This document shows, piece after piece, positions 36,320-45,317 of a DNA stretch of 64,000 nucleotides. The position numbers were made by a program, and so were the translations under genes. The number at the start of each line of letters is the position of its first letter. Position 1 is the stretch's first letter. The notes beneath the pieces are model-generated. The model worked only from the letters and a program-made list of their open reading frames with translations, ran no database searches and had not been told where the DNA came from. The DNA comes from Leeuwenhoekiella polynyae (GTDB lineage: Bacteria > Bacteroidota > Bacteroidia > Flavobacteriales > Flavobacteriaceae). The stretch spans positions 1 to 64,000 of the forward strand of contig NZ_QOVK01000016.1 in the NCBI RefSeq assembly GCF_004104075.1, written 5' to 3'.

Positions 36320-36912
36320 TGGATTATACTTCGCAAACAGAACAAATTAAGATTGCGCGATCAAAAAAGATGATGATGTGGTTTGGTATCGTGAGCCTTT
36401 CGATGATGTTTGCCGGCTTAACAAGCGCTTACATTGTAAGTGCAGAACGTCGTGATTGGTTACGAGATTTTGAGCTTCCGCAGGCATTCTACATCAGTAC
36501 ACTTGTTATTGTGTTGAGTAGTTTAAGTATGCTTATCGCAAAAAGCGCTGTTAAAAGCGGAAAGAATACCCTTGCAACAGGATCTTTGTTTGTGACTTTG
36601 GGACTGGGTATTGCATTTGTGGTGCTCCAGTTTGTAGGTTTTGATCAAATAATTGCTGAAGGTTATTTTTTTACCGGTAGCGAAAGCACGGTTACAACTT
36701 CATTTATTTATGCTTTTGTAATTAGTCATATCGTTCACGTAGCGGCAGGAATTCTGGTGCTTTTGGTTATAGTTGTTCAGCAAATACGCGGTAAATATTC
36801 TAAGAATCAGATACTTGGTATGGAGTTGGGTGCTACATTTTGGCACTTTGTAGATATACTCTGGGTATACCTATTCTTGTTCTTTATGTTTGCTGATGAA
36901 TTAATCAAATAG
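36319..36912 (+). CDS. cytochrome c oxidase subunit III-like protein, short form
   Basis: A 197-residue heme-copper oxidase subunit III-family protein with five helices and no large insertion. Features are KKMMMWFGIVSLSMMFAGLTSAYIV and the closing GATFWHFVDILWVYLFLFFM, which carries the typical WHFVD motif. It overlaps cyoE by one base, and a second, longer subunit III gene follows 131 bp downstream with its own promoter. Whether both enter the same oxidase cannot be told. Confidence 0.88.
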   Translation: MDYTSQTEQIKIARSKKMMMWFGIVSLSMMFAGLTSAYIVSAERRDWLRDFELPQAFYISTLVIVLSSLSMLIAKSAVKSGKNTLATGSLFVTLGLGIAFVVLQFVGFDQIIAEGYFFTGSESTVTTSFIYAFVISHIVHVAAGILVLLVIVVQQIRGKYSKNQILGMELGATFWHFVDILWVYLFLFFMFADELIK

Positions 36913-36985
36913 ATTAATTAGCTCTAAATGCTAAGAATTCATTAAAAAATCGTTTTTTTGAATGGTTATAAATACTGATTATTGC

Positions 36986-37017
36986 TTTGAAAAGCATTTT
37001 TAAAATACCTATTTTTG
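36986..37017 (+). promoter_or_regulatory. Bacteroidota promoter (TTTG-N20-TATTTTTG) of second subunit III gene
   Basis: TTTG at 36986-36989 and TATTTTTG at 37010-37017 with 20 bases between them, an excellent match. It is 26 bases before the start codon and implies that the second subunit III gene and downstream genes can be transcribed apart from cyoE. Confidence 0.65.
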
Positions 37018-37043
37018 CAACGCTTATAAACCTTTATTAAAAT

Positions 37044-38024
37044 ATGGACGCTACTGCTGTTACAACAGGCACAGAAGGCAAGATTTGGGGCGGAGATAAC
37101 GAGCCTCTAAAAGCAAGTTACGGGAAGATGATGATGTGGTTTTTCATCCTTTCTGATGCACTTACTTTCTCAGGATTTCTTGCTGCTTACGGATTCTCAA
37201 GATTTAAATTTGTTAACCAGTGGCCTATAGCCGACGAGGTGTTTACCCACTTTCCGTTTTTACATGGTGTTGATGCACCTATGTATTACGTAGCATTAAT
37301 GACCTTTATACTTATTTTCTCTTCTGTAACAATGGTTCTTGCTGTAGATGCTGGTCACCATATGAAGAAGAACAAAGTAATCTGGTATATGTTCTTTACA
37401 ATAATAGGCGGTGTTATTTTCGTGGGATCTCAAGCCTGGGAATGGTCTAACTTCATTTCAGGTGAGTTTGGTGCTGTAGAAACTAAAGGTGGTAAGATAT
37501 TACAGTTTGTAAATGCCGAAGGTGAGCAGGTTGCTATTGAGTCATTTGCTGCTAGCCTACCTAATGATAGAACAAGACTTACTAGAAACGAAGCATTATG
37601 GTATGAGTCAGAAAGCTCTATGCCAGATTACGATTTAGCTGAAGTAGTAGAAGGCTTTAAAGCAAATCCAGATTTATTAATCCGTACTCAGATACTTACA
37701 GAAAGCGGAGAAAAAACAATATTGTCTAGAGAAGCTTCTCTTGCAAAATTAGAAAGTGACGCGGTTGGCGTTGTGCAGGGTGCAAATCTGGTACATAACG
37801 AATACGGACCACCACTTTTTGCAGATTTCTTTTTCTTCATTACCGGTTTTCATGGTTTTCACGTATTCTCTGGTGTAATCATCAATATCATTATATTTAT
37901 TAATGTAATTCTTGGTACGTACGAGCGTAGAGGAAGCTATGAGATGGTAGAAAAAGTCGGGTTATACTGGCACTTTGTAGATTTAGTGTGGGTATTTGTA
38001 TTTACATTCTTCTATTTGGTTTAA
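37044..38024 (+). CDS. cytochrome c oxidase subunit III, long form
   Basis: A 326-residue subunit III. The membrane core is split by a hydrophilic insertion (about residues 141-255) between helices; after it come FADFFFFITGFHGFHVFSGVI and YWHFVDLVWVFVFTFFYL, the family's conserved end. The N-terminus WGGDNEPLKASYGKMMMWFFILSDALTFSGFL parallels the short paralogue upstream. The insertion is acidic and has no cofactor motif; it probably projects to the periplasm. subunit IV follows 36 bp later. Confidence 0.9.
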   Translation: MDATAVTTGTEGKIWGGDNEPLKASYGKMMMWFFILSDALTFSGFLAAYGFSRFKFVNQWPIADEVFTHFPFLHGVDAPMYYVALMTFILIFSSVTMVLAVDAGHHMKKNKVIWYMFFTIIGGVIFVGSQAWEWSNFISGEFGAVETKGGKILQFVNAEGEQVAIESFAASLPNDRTRLTRNEALWYESESSMPDYDLAEVVEGFKANPDLLIRTQILTESGEKTILSREASLAKLESDAVGVVQGANLVHNEYGPPLFADFFFFITGFHGFHVFSGVIINIIIFINVILGTYERRGSYEMVEKVGLYWHFVDLVWVFVFTFFYLV

Positions 38025-38060
38025 TAATTATTTCGCAAAGCGAAAATTAAAAATATAAAA

Positions 38061-38420
38061 ATGGCACACGAAACATCAAATCACGGTTCAGCCACAAAAA
38101 GAATTTGGACGGTTTTTGCAATCCTTTCTGTTGTAACTATTGTTGAAGTATTTCTAGGTATTGTAAGACCAGAATTTCTTGTAGAAACACATTTGTTTAG
38201 AATGCACTTGCTTAACTGGGTATTCATTGTTTTAACCCTTTATAAAGCATATTATATTACCTGGGCATTTATGCACATGGAACAGGAAACAAAAGGTCTG
38301 CGTAGAGCAGTGGTGTGGACAGGGATCTTTTTGGTTTGTTATTTGATTTTTATCCTGTTAACCGAAGGTGATTATATATTTGATGTGTATCACGATGGTT
38401 ATATCAGCTGGGATTTTTAA
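38061..38420 (+). CDS. cytochrome c oxidase subunit IV-like membrane protein
   Basis: A 119-residue protein with three helices (about 14-34, 48-70 and 82-102), matching prokaryotic cytochrome c oxidase subunit IV (TKRIWTVFAILSVVTIVEVFLG, WAFMHMEQETKGLRRAV). It stabilises the oxidase. It comes last before a strong terminator, so the subunit III-IV pair forms a short transcript. Confidence 0.87.
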   Translation: MAHETSNHGSATKRIWTVFAILSVVTIVEVFLGIVRPEFLVETHLFRMHLLNWVFIVLTLYKAYYITWAFMHMEQETKGLRRAVVWTGIFLVCYLIFILLTEGDYIFDVYHDGYISWDF

Positions 38421-38435
38421 TAACAGATGAAAAAT

Positions 38436-38465
38436 AAAAAAAGACAGCATTTGCTGTCTTTTTTT
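38436..38465 (+). terminator. intrinsic terminator after subunit IV
   Basis: A 13-bp stem (38436-38448 with 38453-38465), AAAAAAAGACAGC against GCTGTCTTTTTTT, around an ATTT loop. Confidence 0.85.
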
Positions 38466-38498
38466 ATGCCTCTTTTTTACTGAAAACTTTCTGTAGCT

Positions 38499-38506
38499 TA
38501 CCTTTG
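38499..38506 (+). promoter_or_regulatory. Bacteroidota -7 element for the SCO gene group
   Basis: TACCTTTG matches TAnnTTTG, 37 bases before the next start codon; the -33 region is T-rich without a TTG. Confidence 0.45.
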
Positions 38507-38543
38507 CAATCGCTATTACAAAATAGCATAACAAGGCTAGGTT

Positions 38544-39170
38544 ATGAAGAAGTTTTTAGTTTTAGGCGTTTTGTTTATTTTACCAATTGTTGCATACCTT
38601 TTCTTTGCTTCCGGAATACATAATTTTGCAAAACTTCCTATTCTTGAAGAGAATATCCCAGAACTTCAACTTGGCGAAAATGTTCAACTTGAAGATAAAA
38701 TAACAGTACTTGGTTTTTTAGGGACTAATATAGAGCGCGAAGGAGGAGACCTCTTTAATCTCAATCAAAAAATATTCAAATCATTTGCTGAATTCAAAGA
38801 TTTTCAGTTTTTATACCTTGTTCCGGAGGATATCAATTTAGATGAATTAGATCGTGTGAAACACGAATTAAGCTTAGGGGTTAACCTTTCTAATTGGCAT
38901 TTTGTGCTAACATCTCAAGAGAATATAAACACTGTTTTTAAAAGCTTAAGGACTCCATACGAACTAACCGAAGACGGTGGTTCACCTTATATTTTTATAA
39001 TAGATAAAAAAAGAAAACTTAGAGGGAGGGACGATGATGAAGATTCTGGTGTTTTGTATGGCTATGACAGTTCTGATATAGCTGAGTTATCTAATAAGAT
39101 GAAAGATGATGTTAAAATCATTTTGGCAGAATACCGTCTGGCACTTAAGAAGAATAACGCAGATCGTTAA
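38544..39170 (+). CDS. membrane-anchored SCO-like protein without cysteines
   Basis: A 208-residue protein with one N-terminal helix (4-24) and a thioredoxin-like soluble domain. The stretch ITVLGFLGTNIEREGGDLFNLNQKI aligns in position with the VEFFFTRCPTICIPMNKNL of the SCO protein next door, but the CxxxC copper site is gone; the whole protein has no cysteine. SPYIFIIDKKRKLRGRDD corresponds to the late strand and turn of SCO, yet the copper His is missing. It is probably a non-copper-binding partner in oxidase assembly. The homology is weak and inferred from pattern and position. Confidence 0.6.
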   Translation: MKKFLVLGVLFILPIVAYLFFASGIHNFAKLPILEENIPELQLGENVQLEDKITVLGFLGTNIEREGGDLFNLNQKIFKSFAEFKDFQFLYLVPEDINLDELDRVKHELSLGVNLSNWHFVLTSQENINTVFKSLRTPYELTEDGGSPYIFIIDKKRKLRGRDDDEDSGVLYGYDSSDIAELSNKMKDDVKIILAEYRLALKKNNADR

Positions 39171-39181
39171 AAATAGAAGTG

Positions 39182-39928
39182 ATGAATAAGAAGAAGACTT
39201 ATATAGGGATAGCAGTAATTGTTTTGATTTTTGGAGTAATTGTAATCCCTAAAATTATAGATCGTTTGATGAATGGTGAAGTCGTTGAGAACGATAGGCT
39301 CAATGTTGCAAATTTAGACACTGTTGAAAATGAAGATGCACTTGCATATATCAATATTAATGGTGAAGATCGAAAAGTGCCTCGTTTTGAATTTATAAAT
39401 CAAGACGGAGATACCATTACCGAAGACTTATACAAAGGGAAGGTGTTTCTTGTAGAATTTTTCTTTACAAGATGTCCTACTATTTGCATCCCGATGAACA
39501 AAAATCTCGTACTTATTCAAAATAAGTTTAAAGACAATCCAGATTTTGGTATCGCAAGTTTTAGTATAGATCCGGAGCATGATACTCCTGAAGTTTTAAA
39601 AGAATATACAGAGAGCTATGGCATCACAGACCCAGATTGGAATTTAATGACTGGTGACCGTGAAAAGATTTATGAGTTGGCTAATGTAGGTTTTAACCTT
39701 TTAGCTCAGGAAAATCCTAATATAGAAGGCAACTTTCAGCATTCAGGATTATTTGCCTTAGTTGATCAGAATGGTTTTATCAGATCTAGAAAAGACGAGT
39801 TTGGTAATCCGTTGATTTATTATCGGGGTTTTATTCCGCAAGGGGCGCCAGAAATTGAAGGAGAAGAGACTTCTCAAATAGATATTTTGATTGAAGACAT
39901 CAAAAAATTGCTTAATAAGAATAACTAA
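39182..39928 (+). CDS. SCO1/SenC copper chaperone
   Basis: Membrane-anchored thioredoxin-fold protein that delivers copper to CuA of subunit II. An N-terminal helix (about 5-25) is followed by the soluble domain; the copper ligands are Cys98 and Cys102 (RCPTICIP) and His187 (FQHSGLF). Start: a GTG at 39179 is directly followed by ATG 39182, which I prefer; the difference is one residue. It forms a tight unit with the cysteine-free SCO-like gene before it and the DUF420 gene after it. Confidence 0.92.
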   Translation: MNKKKTYIGIAVIVLIFGVIVIPKIIDRLMNGEVVENDRLNVANLDTVENEDALAYININGEDRKVPRFEFINQDGDTITEDLYKGKVFLVEFFFTRCPTICIPMNKNLVLIQNKFKDNPDFGIASFSIDPEHDTPEVLKEYTESYGITDPDWNLMTGDREKIYELANVGFNLLAQENPNIEGNFQHSGLFALVDQNGFIRSRKDEFGNPLIYYRGFIPQGAPEIEGEETSQIDILIEDIKKLLNKNN

Positions 39929-39935
39929 CTAGTAA

Positions 39936-40511
39936 ATGAAAAATATTGCACAAAAAGAGAAACTATACAACAGGTGGATTATAGTTTTGTCTATTGCGAT
40001 ACCGGTAGCGGTAGCGGTTTTATTTACGATTCGTATTCCCGGTGTTGAGCGTTTGGGTTTTTTACCACCTATTTATGCGACTATTAATGCCTTAACAGCT
40101 GTATTGCTTTTTACTGCTGTAATTCAGATTAAAAAAGGTAATCGTGATCTTCACGAAAAACTGATGAAGGTTTGTATTGGGCTTTCTTTGGTATTTTTAG
40201 TACTGTATGTCGTTTATCACGCAACATCAGACTCTACAAAATTTGGCGATGCTAATTTGGATGGAGTAGTTTCTGATGCTGAAAATGCTGCTGTAGGAGT
40301 GTTTAAGTATGTTTATTATTTTATTCTTATTACACACATTCTGCTTTCGATTGGTGTTATTCCTTTCGTTTTGATTACTTATGTACGAGCGATGCTAGGT
40401 AAATTTCCACTGCATAGAAAAATCGCCAGAATTACATTTCCTATATGGCTGTATGTGGCTGTAACTGGTGTAGTGGTTTATTTTATGATTTTCCCATATT
40501 ATCCGGCTTAA
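39936..40511 (+). CDS. DUF420 membrane protein (CtaM-like) with an EF-hand loop
   Basis: A 191-residue membrane protein with about five helices, matching DUF420; the Staphylococcus member CtaM is needed for heme-copper oxidase maturation. HEKLMKV, YHATSDSTKFGD and HRKIARITFPIWLYVAVTG are family-like. Between helices three and four, residues 105-116 read DANLDGVVSDAE, with acidic or oxygen ligands at positions 1, 3, 5, 9 and 12 and Gly at 6: a full EF-hand calcium loop. It directly follows SCO (7 bp), so oxidase assembly is the likely role; calcium sensing is speculation. Confidence 0.82.
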   Translation: MKNIAQKEKLYNRWIIVLSIAIPVAVAVLFTIRIPGVERLGFLPPIYATINALTAVLLFTAVIQIKKGNRDLHEKLMKVCIGLSLVFLVLYVVYHATSDSTKFGDANLDGVVSDAENAAVGVFKYVYYFILITHILLSIGVIPFVLITYVRAMLGKFPLHRKIARITFPIWLYVAVTGVVVYFMIFPYYPA

Positions 40512-40519
40512 AAAATACT

Positions 40520-40741
40520 ATGAAACGTTATATCTCTTTTCTGTTTTTATTTTTCATCACTTTTGCAAGTCAGGCTCAATGTGCAATGTGTCGCGCTGTG
40601 TTAGAAAGTGAGACTGATAATAGCATGGCAGAAGGAGTGAACAATGGTATTGTCTATCTTGCAGCGATACCTTATATCTTGATGGGAGGCGTAATTTGGT
40701 TTATTTACAGAAGCCGAAAAAAAGCCAGACAGGAGTCTTAG
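40520..40741 (+). CDS. small exported CxxC membrane protein
   Basis: A 73-residue protein: a signal peptide (1-19, ending ASQAQ), a CAMCRAVLE motif (Cys20, Cys23) straight after the cleavage site, then one membrane helix (about 46-66) and a basic tail. The start is ATG 40520, eight bases after the DUF420 stop; a longer open frame begins upstream but overlaps that gene. Position at the end of the oxidase assembly group suggests a thiol or copper role, though no family is recognised with certainty. Confidence 0.75.
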   Translation: MKRYISFLFLFFITFASQAQCAMCRAVLESETDNSMAEGVNNGIVYLAAIPYILMGGVIWFIYRSRKKARQES

Positions 40742-40860
40742 AATTCTTTTACTATAAATTTATTAGCTTAATCTTGTAACAACTTTGACGTTTTTGGGTC
40801 TATTAAACAGGTGAGAGTTAAAAAATTAACTTTTTTCTAGACACAAAACCATCGCTGTTT

Positions 40861-41562
40861 ATGATTACCATTAAAGATTTGCATAAATCTTATACCATGG
40901 GAACAAACTCACTTCACGTTCTCAAGGGTATAAATTTTTCTGTTCAGGAAGGTGAACTCGTCTCTATAATGGGTTCTTCAGGATCCGGAAAGTCAACATT
41001 GCTTAATATTTTAGGGATGCTTGATGAGGCTGACGAAGGTTCTTATACATTAGATGGTGTCCCTATCAAAAATCTAAACGAAAAAATTGCAGCTCAATAT
41101 CGTAATAAGTTTTTAGGATTTATTTTTCAATCTTTTAATCTTATTAATTATAAAAGTGCGCTTGATAACGTGGGTATGCCTTTATATTATCAAGGTATGA
41201 AGCGTAAAGAACGCACCGAAAAAGCGATGGCTTACCTCGAGAAGGTGGGTCTGGCAAACTGGGCGCATCATATGCCTAACGAACTTTCAGGAGGGCAAAA
41301 GCAGCGTGTTGCTATAGCACGCGCATTGGCCAGTGATCCTAAAGTCTTACTTGCAGATGAACCAACTGGTGCATTGGATACTAAAACCAGTTATGAGGTT
41401 ATGGATCTCATTCAGGGAATTAATGATGAAGGAAAAACTATTTTGATTGTTACACACGAAGATGATATCGCTCATATGACTAAGCGTATTGTTAATCTTA
41501 AAGATGGTTTAATTATAGATGATACAGCAGTTGATCAAGTAAGAGCCTTAAGCCATGTTTGA
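40861..41562 (+). CDS. ABC transporter ATPase, MacB/LolD type
   Basis: A 233-residue nucleotide-binding subunit. Walker [10 protein letters not shown] (about 39-47), signature [16 protein letters not shown] and Walker [12 protein letters not shown] are intact, and a switch His lies in VTHEDD. It overlaps the first permease gene by eight bases. It energises a mechanotransmission-type exporter rather than an importer; the substrate is unknown. Confidence 0.93.
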   Translation: MITIKDLHKSYTMGTNSLHVLKGINFSVQEGELVSIMGSSGSGKSTLLNILGMLDEADEGSYTLDGVPIKNLNEKIAAQYRNKFLGFIFQSFNLINYKSALDNVGMPLYYQGMKRKERTEKAMAYLEKVGLANWAHHMPNELSGGQKQRVAIARALASDPKVLLADEPTGALDTKTSYEVMDLIQGINDEGKTILIVTHEDDIAHMTKRIVNLKDGLIIDDTAVDQVRALSHV

Positions 41563-42799
41563 TCTCGAGCGCTGGCAAGAAATATTAGAGACTATTTCAA
41601 AAAACAAACTGCGTACTTTTTTGACGGGGCTTTCTGTTGCTTCCGGAATTTTTATTCTAGTGATTCTTTTGGGTTTTGGTCAGGGAATGCAAAACGGTAT
41701 CAGTGCTCAGTTTCAACGTGATGCTTCAAGTAGAATTTCGGTTTATACCGGGGTTACATCTAAAGGGTATAAAGGTTTAAATCCGGGGAGGTTTATTGAG
41801 ATGACTAATGAAGATTACAACTATCTAATCAAAAAATATGAAGATGATCTGGAGTTTAAATCTTCAGTTTACAGAATATGGAGTGGTACGTTAAATTTTG
41901 GAAATGAGTCAGGAAGTTATCGTGTAGAAGGTGTTTATCCCGACTATCAATTTTTGGAGAATGAGGACATGGTAGCTGGCCGTTATATTAATTATGATGA
42001 TCAGGAGAAGAAGTCTAAGGTCATGGTGATTGGTAATAAGGTAAAGCAAGACTTATTTAACAATCAAGATCCAATAGGGCAGCAGGTTCAAATTAATGGG
42101 ATCAATTTTAAGGTTGTGGGCGTGTATACTGATCCCGGCGGGGAGCGTGAAGAAACTCGTGTATTTGTACCTTTATCTACATCACAGCGTGTTTTTGGTG
42201 GAGCTGATAAAGTAGGTAATCTAGGATTTACACTAAAGCCAAAAGAAACTTTTCAAAAAACACTAGAGCAGTCTGTTCGATTTTCTTCAGAAATTGAATC
42301 CTTTTTAAAAGAGCGTCATTTAATAGCTCCAGATGATACCAGCGCAATAGGTATTAATAATACATTGGAAGGTACAAAGCGTTTTTATGATTTAATCGGG
42401 ATGATAAAGACGTTTTTCTGGGTAGTAGGTATTTGTACTATTATCGCCGGAGTAGTAGGTGTGAGCAATATAATGCTGATCATCGTAAAAGAACGAACCA
42501 AAGAAATAGGTATACGTAAAGCTTTGGGAGCACAACCACTTTCTATAATTACGATGATTTTGCACGAGTCTATTTTTGTGACTGCAATAGCAGGGTTTAC
42601 TGGTCTTATATTGAGTATGGCTTTGTTAGAAGTTGTAGGTCCTAATCTTGATATGGACTTTATAAAAAATCCATCTGTGAATTTTAATGTAGCACTAACA
42701 ACTGTTTTTATCTTGATACTTGCTGGAGCTTTGGCTGGTTTTGTGCCGGCATGGAGAGCTGCTCGAATTAAACCTATAACCGCTTTACGCGAAGAATAA
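41555..42799 (+). CDS. MacB-type ABC permease 1
   Basis: A 414-residue permease with one N-terminal helix (about 17-40), a periplasmic MacB-type domain (about 45-280) and three C-terminal helices including GVSNIMLIIVKERTKEIGIRKALGA, the FtsX/MacB hallmark. No fused ATPase. It is followed nine bases later by a second, related permease, suggesting a heterodimeric channel. Confidence 0.9.
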   Translation: MFDLERWQEILETISKNKLRTFLTGLSVASGIFILVILLGFGQGMQNGISAQFQRDASSRISVYTGVTSKGYKGLNPGRFIEMTNEDYNYLIKKYEDDLEFKSSVYRIWSGTLNFGNESGSYRVEGVYPDYQFLENEDMVAGRYINYDDQEKKSKVMVIGNKVKQDLFNNQDPIGQQVQINGINFKVVGVYTDPGGEREETRVFVPLSTSQRVFGGADKVGNLGFTLKPKETFQKTLEQSVRFSSEIESFLKERHLIAPDDTSAIGINNTLEGTKRFYDLIGMIKTFFWVVGICTIIAGVVGVSNIMLIIVKERTKEIGIRKALGAQPLSIITMILHESIFVTAIAGFTGLILSMALLEVVGPNLDMDFIKNPSVNFNVALTTVFILILAGALAGFVPAWRAARIKPITALREE

Positions 42800-42808
42800 A
42801 TCAAAGAA

Positions 42809-44068
42809 ATGTTTAATAGAGATCGTTGGGATGAAATTATAGAAGCGCTAAGCCGAAACTGGTTTAGAACGGCGCTTACAGCCTTTGGTGTGCTTTGGGG
42901 AATATTTATTTTGGTTGTTTTGCTTGCTGCAGGTAAAGGGCTTGAAAATGGTGTAAAAAAAGGTTTTGGAGGGATAGCAACCAACAGTATGTTTATGTGG
43001 ACGCAAACTGTCTCTAAATCCTATAAAGGTTTGCCTAAAGGAAGAAGATTCAATTATGATCTGGATGATGTTGCGGCTATTAAAGAAAATATGCCGCAGT
43101 TACGCTTTGTTTCTCCACGGAACCAATTAGGAGGTTTTGGAGGTGCAAATAATGTAGTGCGTGGTTTGAATTCCGGAGCTTTTAACGTTTATGGGGATTA
43201 TCCTGAATATATTGAGCAGCAACCTATGAATATTACTTCGGGGCGTTTTATAAATTACGGGGATATTGAAGGTAAACGTAAAATAGCTGTAATAGGTGAA
43301 GGTGTTCGCAAAGCGTTATACGATAAAGGTGAAGAGCATATAGGTACGTACGTTAAAATAAACGGGGTTAATTTTATGGTGGTAGGTACTTATTCAATGG
43401 TATCGAGTAATGGTAATGCCGAAGAAGATGAGAAACAGATTTACGTTCCCTTCACGGCGTTTTCTCAGGCCTTTAATATGGGTAATCGGGTAGGGTGGAT
43501 GGCGGTGACCGCAAAAGATGGTTATTCTATAACTCAGCTTAAATCTGAAGTTTTTGATATTGTAAAAAACAGGCATTCTATACATCCGGAAGATGACCGT
43601 GCAATAGGTAATTTTGACCTCTACGAAGAGTTTCAAAAGGTAGATGGTCTGTTTATAGCGCTTAAGATTGTTGCCTATTTTGTGGGCATTCTAGTATTGC
43701 TTTCTGGTATCATAGGTATCAGTAATATTATGCTGATTGTCGTAAAAGAGCGAACAAAGGAAATAGGAATCCGTCGTGCTTTAGGTGCGAGCCCTTGGTC
43801 AATTCGAGGTCAGATTTTAATGGAATCTGTATTTCTTACTATCATTTCAGGGATGATGGGCATTTCATTGGGAGCTGCGCTTATCTATATCTTAAACAAA
43901 ATTCTAGATGCAAACGGCCCTGTAGAAATGTTTGCTAATCCGAGTGTAGATTTAGGTACTGTGATTACGGCACTTTTTATCTTGATCTTTTCAGGCTTAT
44001 TAGCTGGTTTTATTCCGGCTCAAAATGCAATTAAAGTAAAACCAATAGACGCCTTACGCAACGAATAA
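42809..44068 (+). CDS. MacB-type ABC permease 2
   Basis: A 419-residue paralogue of the preceding permease with the same layout: an N-terminal helix (LTAFGVLWGIFILVVLLAA), a periplasmic domain and three C-terminal helices with GISNIMLIVVKERTKEIGIRRALGAS. The N-terminal half diverges more than the C-terminal half. It pairs with permease 1 around one ATPase dimer, as inferred from gene order. An adaptor gene follows. Confidence 0.9.
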   Translation: MFNRDRWDEIIEALSRNWFRTALTAFGVLWGIFILVVLLAAGKGLENGVKKGFGGIATNSMFMWTQTVSKSYKGLPKGRRFNYDLDDVAAIKENMPQLRFVSPRNQLGGFGGANNVVRGLNSGAFNVYGDYPEYIEQQPMNITSGRFINYGDIEGKRKIAVIGEGVRKALYDKGEEHIGTYVKINGVNFMVVGTYSMVSSNGNAEEDEKQIYVPFTAFSQAFNMGNRVGWMAVTAKDGYSITQLKSEVFDIVKNRHSIHPEDDRAIGNFDLYEEFQKVDGLFIALKIVAYFVGILVLLSGIIGISNIMLIVVKERTKEIGIRRALGASPWSIRGQILMESVFLTIISGMMGISLGAALIYILNKILDANGPVEMFANPSVDLGTVITALFILIFSGLLAGFIPAQNAIKVKPIDALRNE

Positions 44069-44099
44069 AACTTTCATCTTAAATACGAACATCAATCAT

Positions 44100-45251
44100 A
44101 TGAAAAAATCAGTTACCATTGTTATCCTTGCTGTGATCGCAGTTATATTTATAGGATCACTCTATTATTTGTATCAAAAAAACCTTGAAGATCCTGTTGT
44201 TTACACGACCGAAACTCCGTCAAAACAAACTATTGTTAAAAAAACGGTAGCTACAGGAAGTATTGTTCCGCGGGAAGAGGTTCTTATAAAACCTAACATA
44301 TCGGGTATTATAAAAGAGATATTAGTTGAAGCCGGTGAGTTTGTAGAGGCGGGTCAATTATTGGCGCAGATAGAAGTGGTGCCTAACGCATCTTCTCTAG
44401 TGAGTGCTCGTAATAACATACAAAGTGCACGAACTAATCTGGAGACTGCAAAACTTACTTTAGAAAATCAAGAAAGTATTTACGAGAGACAAAAGGCCTT
44501 GTATGATAAGGGTGTTGTTAGTGCTAATGATTTTGATAACAGTCAGAGAGAATACAACCAGGCGGTTCAGAATTACAAACAGCAACAGGTGAGTTTGTCA
44601 AGTTCTCAACAGAATTATGACATTGTAAGAACGGGAACTACAACCGGTTTAGGCAGCAACGCAACTACATCTGTACGCGCAACAATAACGGGGATGGTTT
44701 TAGAAGTTCCTGTTAAGGAAGGTAATCAGGTTATAGAGTCTAATAACTTTAATGATGGTACAACTATCGCTTCGCTGGCTAATGTGAACGATATGATTTT
44801 TGAAGGAAAAGTAGATGAAAGCGAAGTGGGTAAAATTACTGAAGATCTTCCGCTTGAAATTACAGTAGGTGCTATTGAAAATAAGAAGTTTGACGCTACA
44901 CTAGATTATATAGCCCCTAAAGGAGTCGCTGAAAACGGAGCGATTCAGTTTGAGATAAAAGGAACATTAGCAAAAAAAGATTCCACATTTATTAGAGCGG
45001 GATTGAGTGCAAATGCTTCAATTATCTTAGAACGAGCAGATGATGTGTTGGCTATAAAAGAAGCTTTGGTGCAATATGATCCTAAAACACAAGATCCATT
45101 TGTAGAGGTTGAAACCAGTGAACAAAATTTTGAACGTCGCGATGTAAAGCTCGGTGTTAGCGATGGTATTTATGTTGAAATTTTAGATGGAATTACTGAA
45201 GATTCTAAGATCAAAGTGTGGAATGCTATTAAGCCTGCACAAAGTTTTTAA
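44100..45251 (+). CDS. periplasmic adaptor (HlyD/MacA family) 1
   Basis: A 383-residue membrane-fusion protein: an N-terminal anchor helix (about 5-24), a lipoyl half (IKPNISGIIKEILVEAGEFVEAGQLLAQIE), a helical hairpin of coiled coil (about 100-180), a second lipoyl half (ATITGMVLEVPVKEGNQV), and beta-barrel domains. It should bridge the MacB permeases to the TolC channel. A second adaptor lies after the TolC gene. Confidence 0.88.
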   Translation: MKKSVTIVILAVIAVIFIGSLYYLYQKNLEDPVVYTTETPSKQTIVKKTVATGSIVPREEVLIKPNISGIIKEILVEAGEFVEAGQLLAQIEVVPNASSLVSARNNIQSARTNLETAKLTLENQESIYERQKALYDKGVVSANDFDNSQREYNQAVQNYKQQQVSLSSSQQNYDIVRTGTTTGLGSNATTSVRATITGMVLEVPVKEGNQVIESNNFNDGTTIASLANVNDMIFEGKVDESEVGKITEDLPLEITVGAIENKKFDATLDYIAPKGVAENGAIQFEIKGTLAKKDSTFIRAGLSANASIILERADDVLAIKEALVQYDPKTQDPFVEVETSEQNFERRDVKLGVSDGIYVEILDGITEDSKIKVWNAIKPAQSF

Positions 45252-45317
45252 AGAAATATAAAACCTTTGGTGTAACACTTTACATTGAAGTACTACTTAT
45301 TATACAGAATTTTAATT

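Noticed and set aside
36319-38024. Two adjacent subunit III genes as a recent tandem duplication
   Set aside because: They differ strongly in length and sequence, and the long form has its own promoter, so this is an old paralogous arrangement rather than a fresh duplication or assembly error.
42385-42984. A 199-residue open frame on the minus strand across the junction of the two permease genes
   Set aside because: It is antisense to two well-supported MacB-type permeases, has low-complexity composition and no recognisable domain; it is a shadow of biased codon use.
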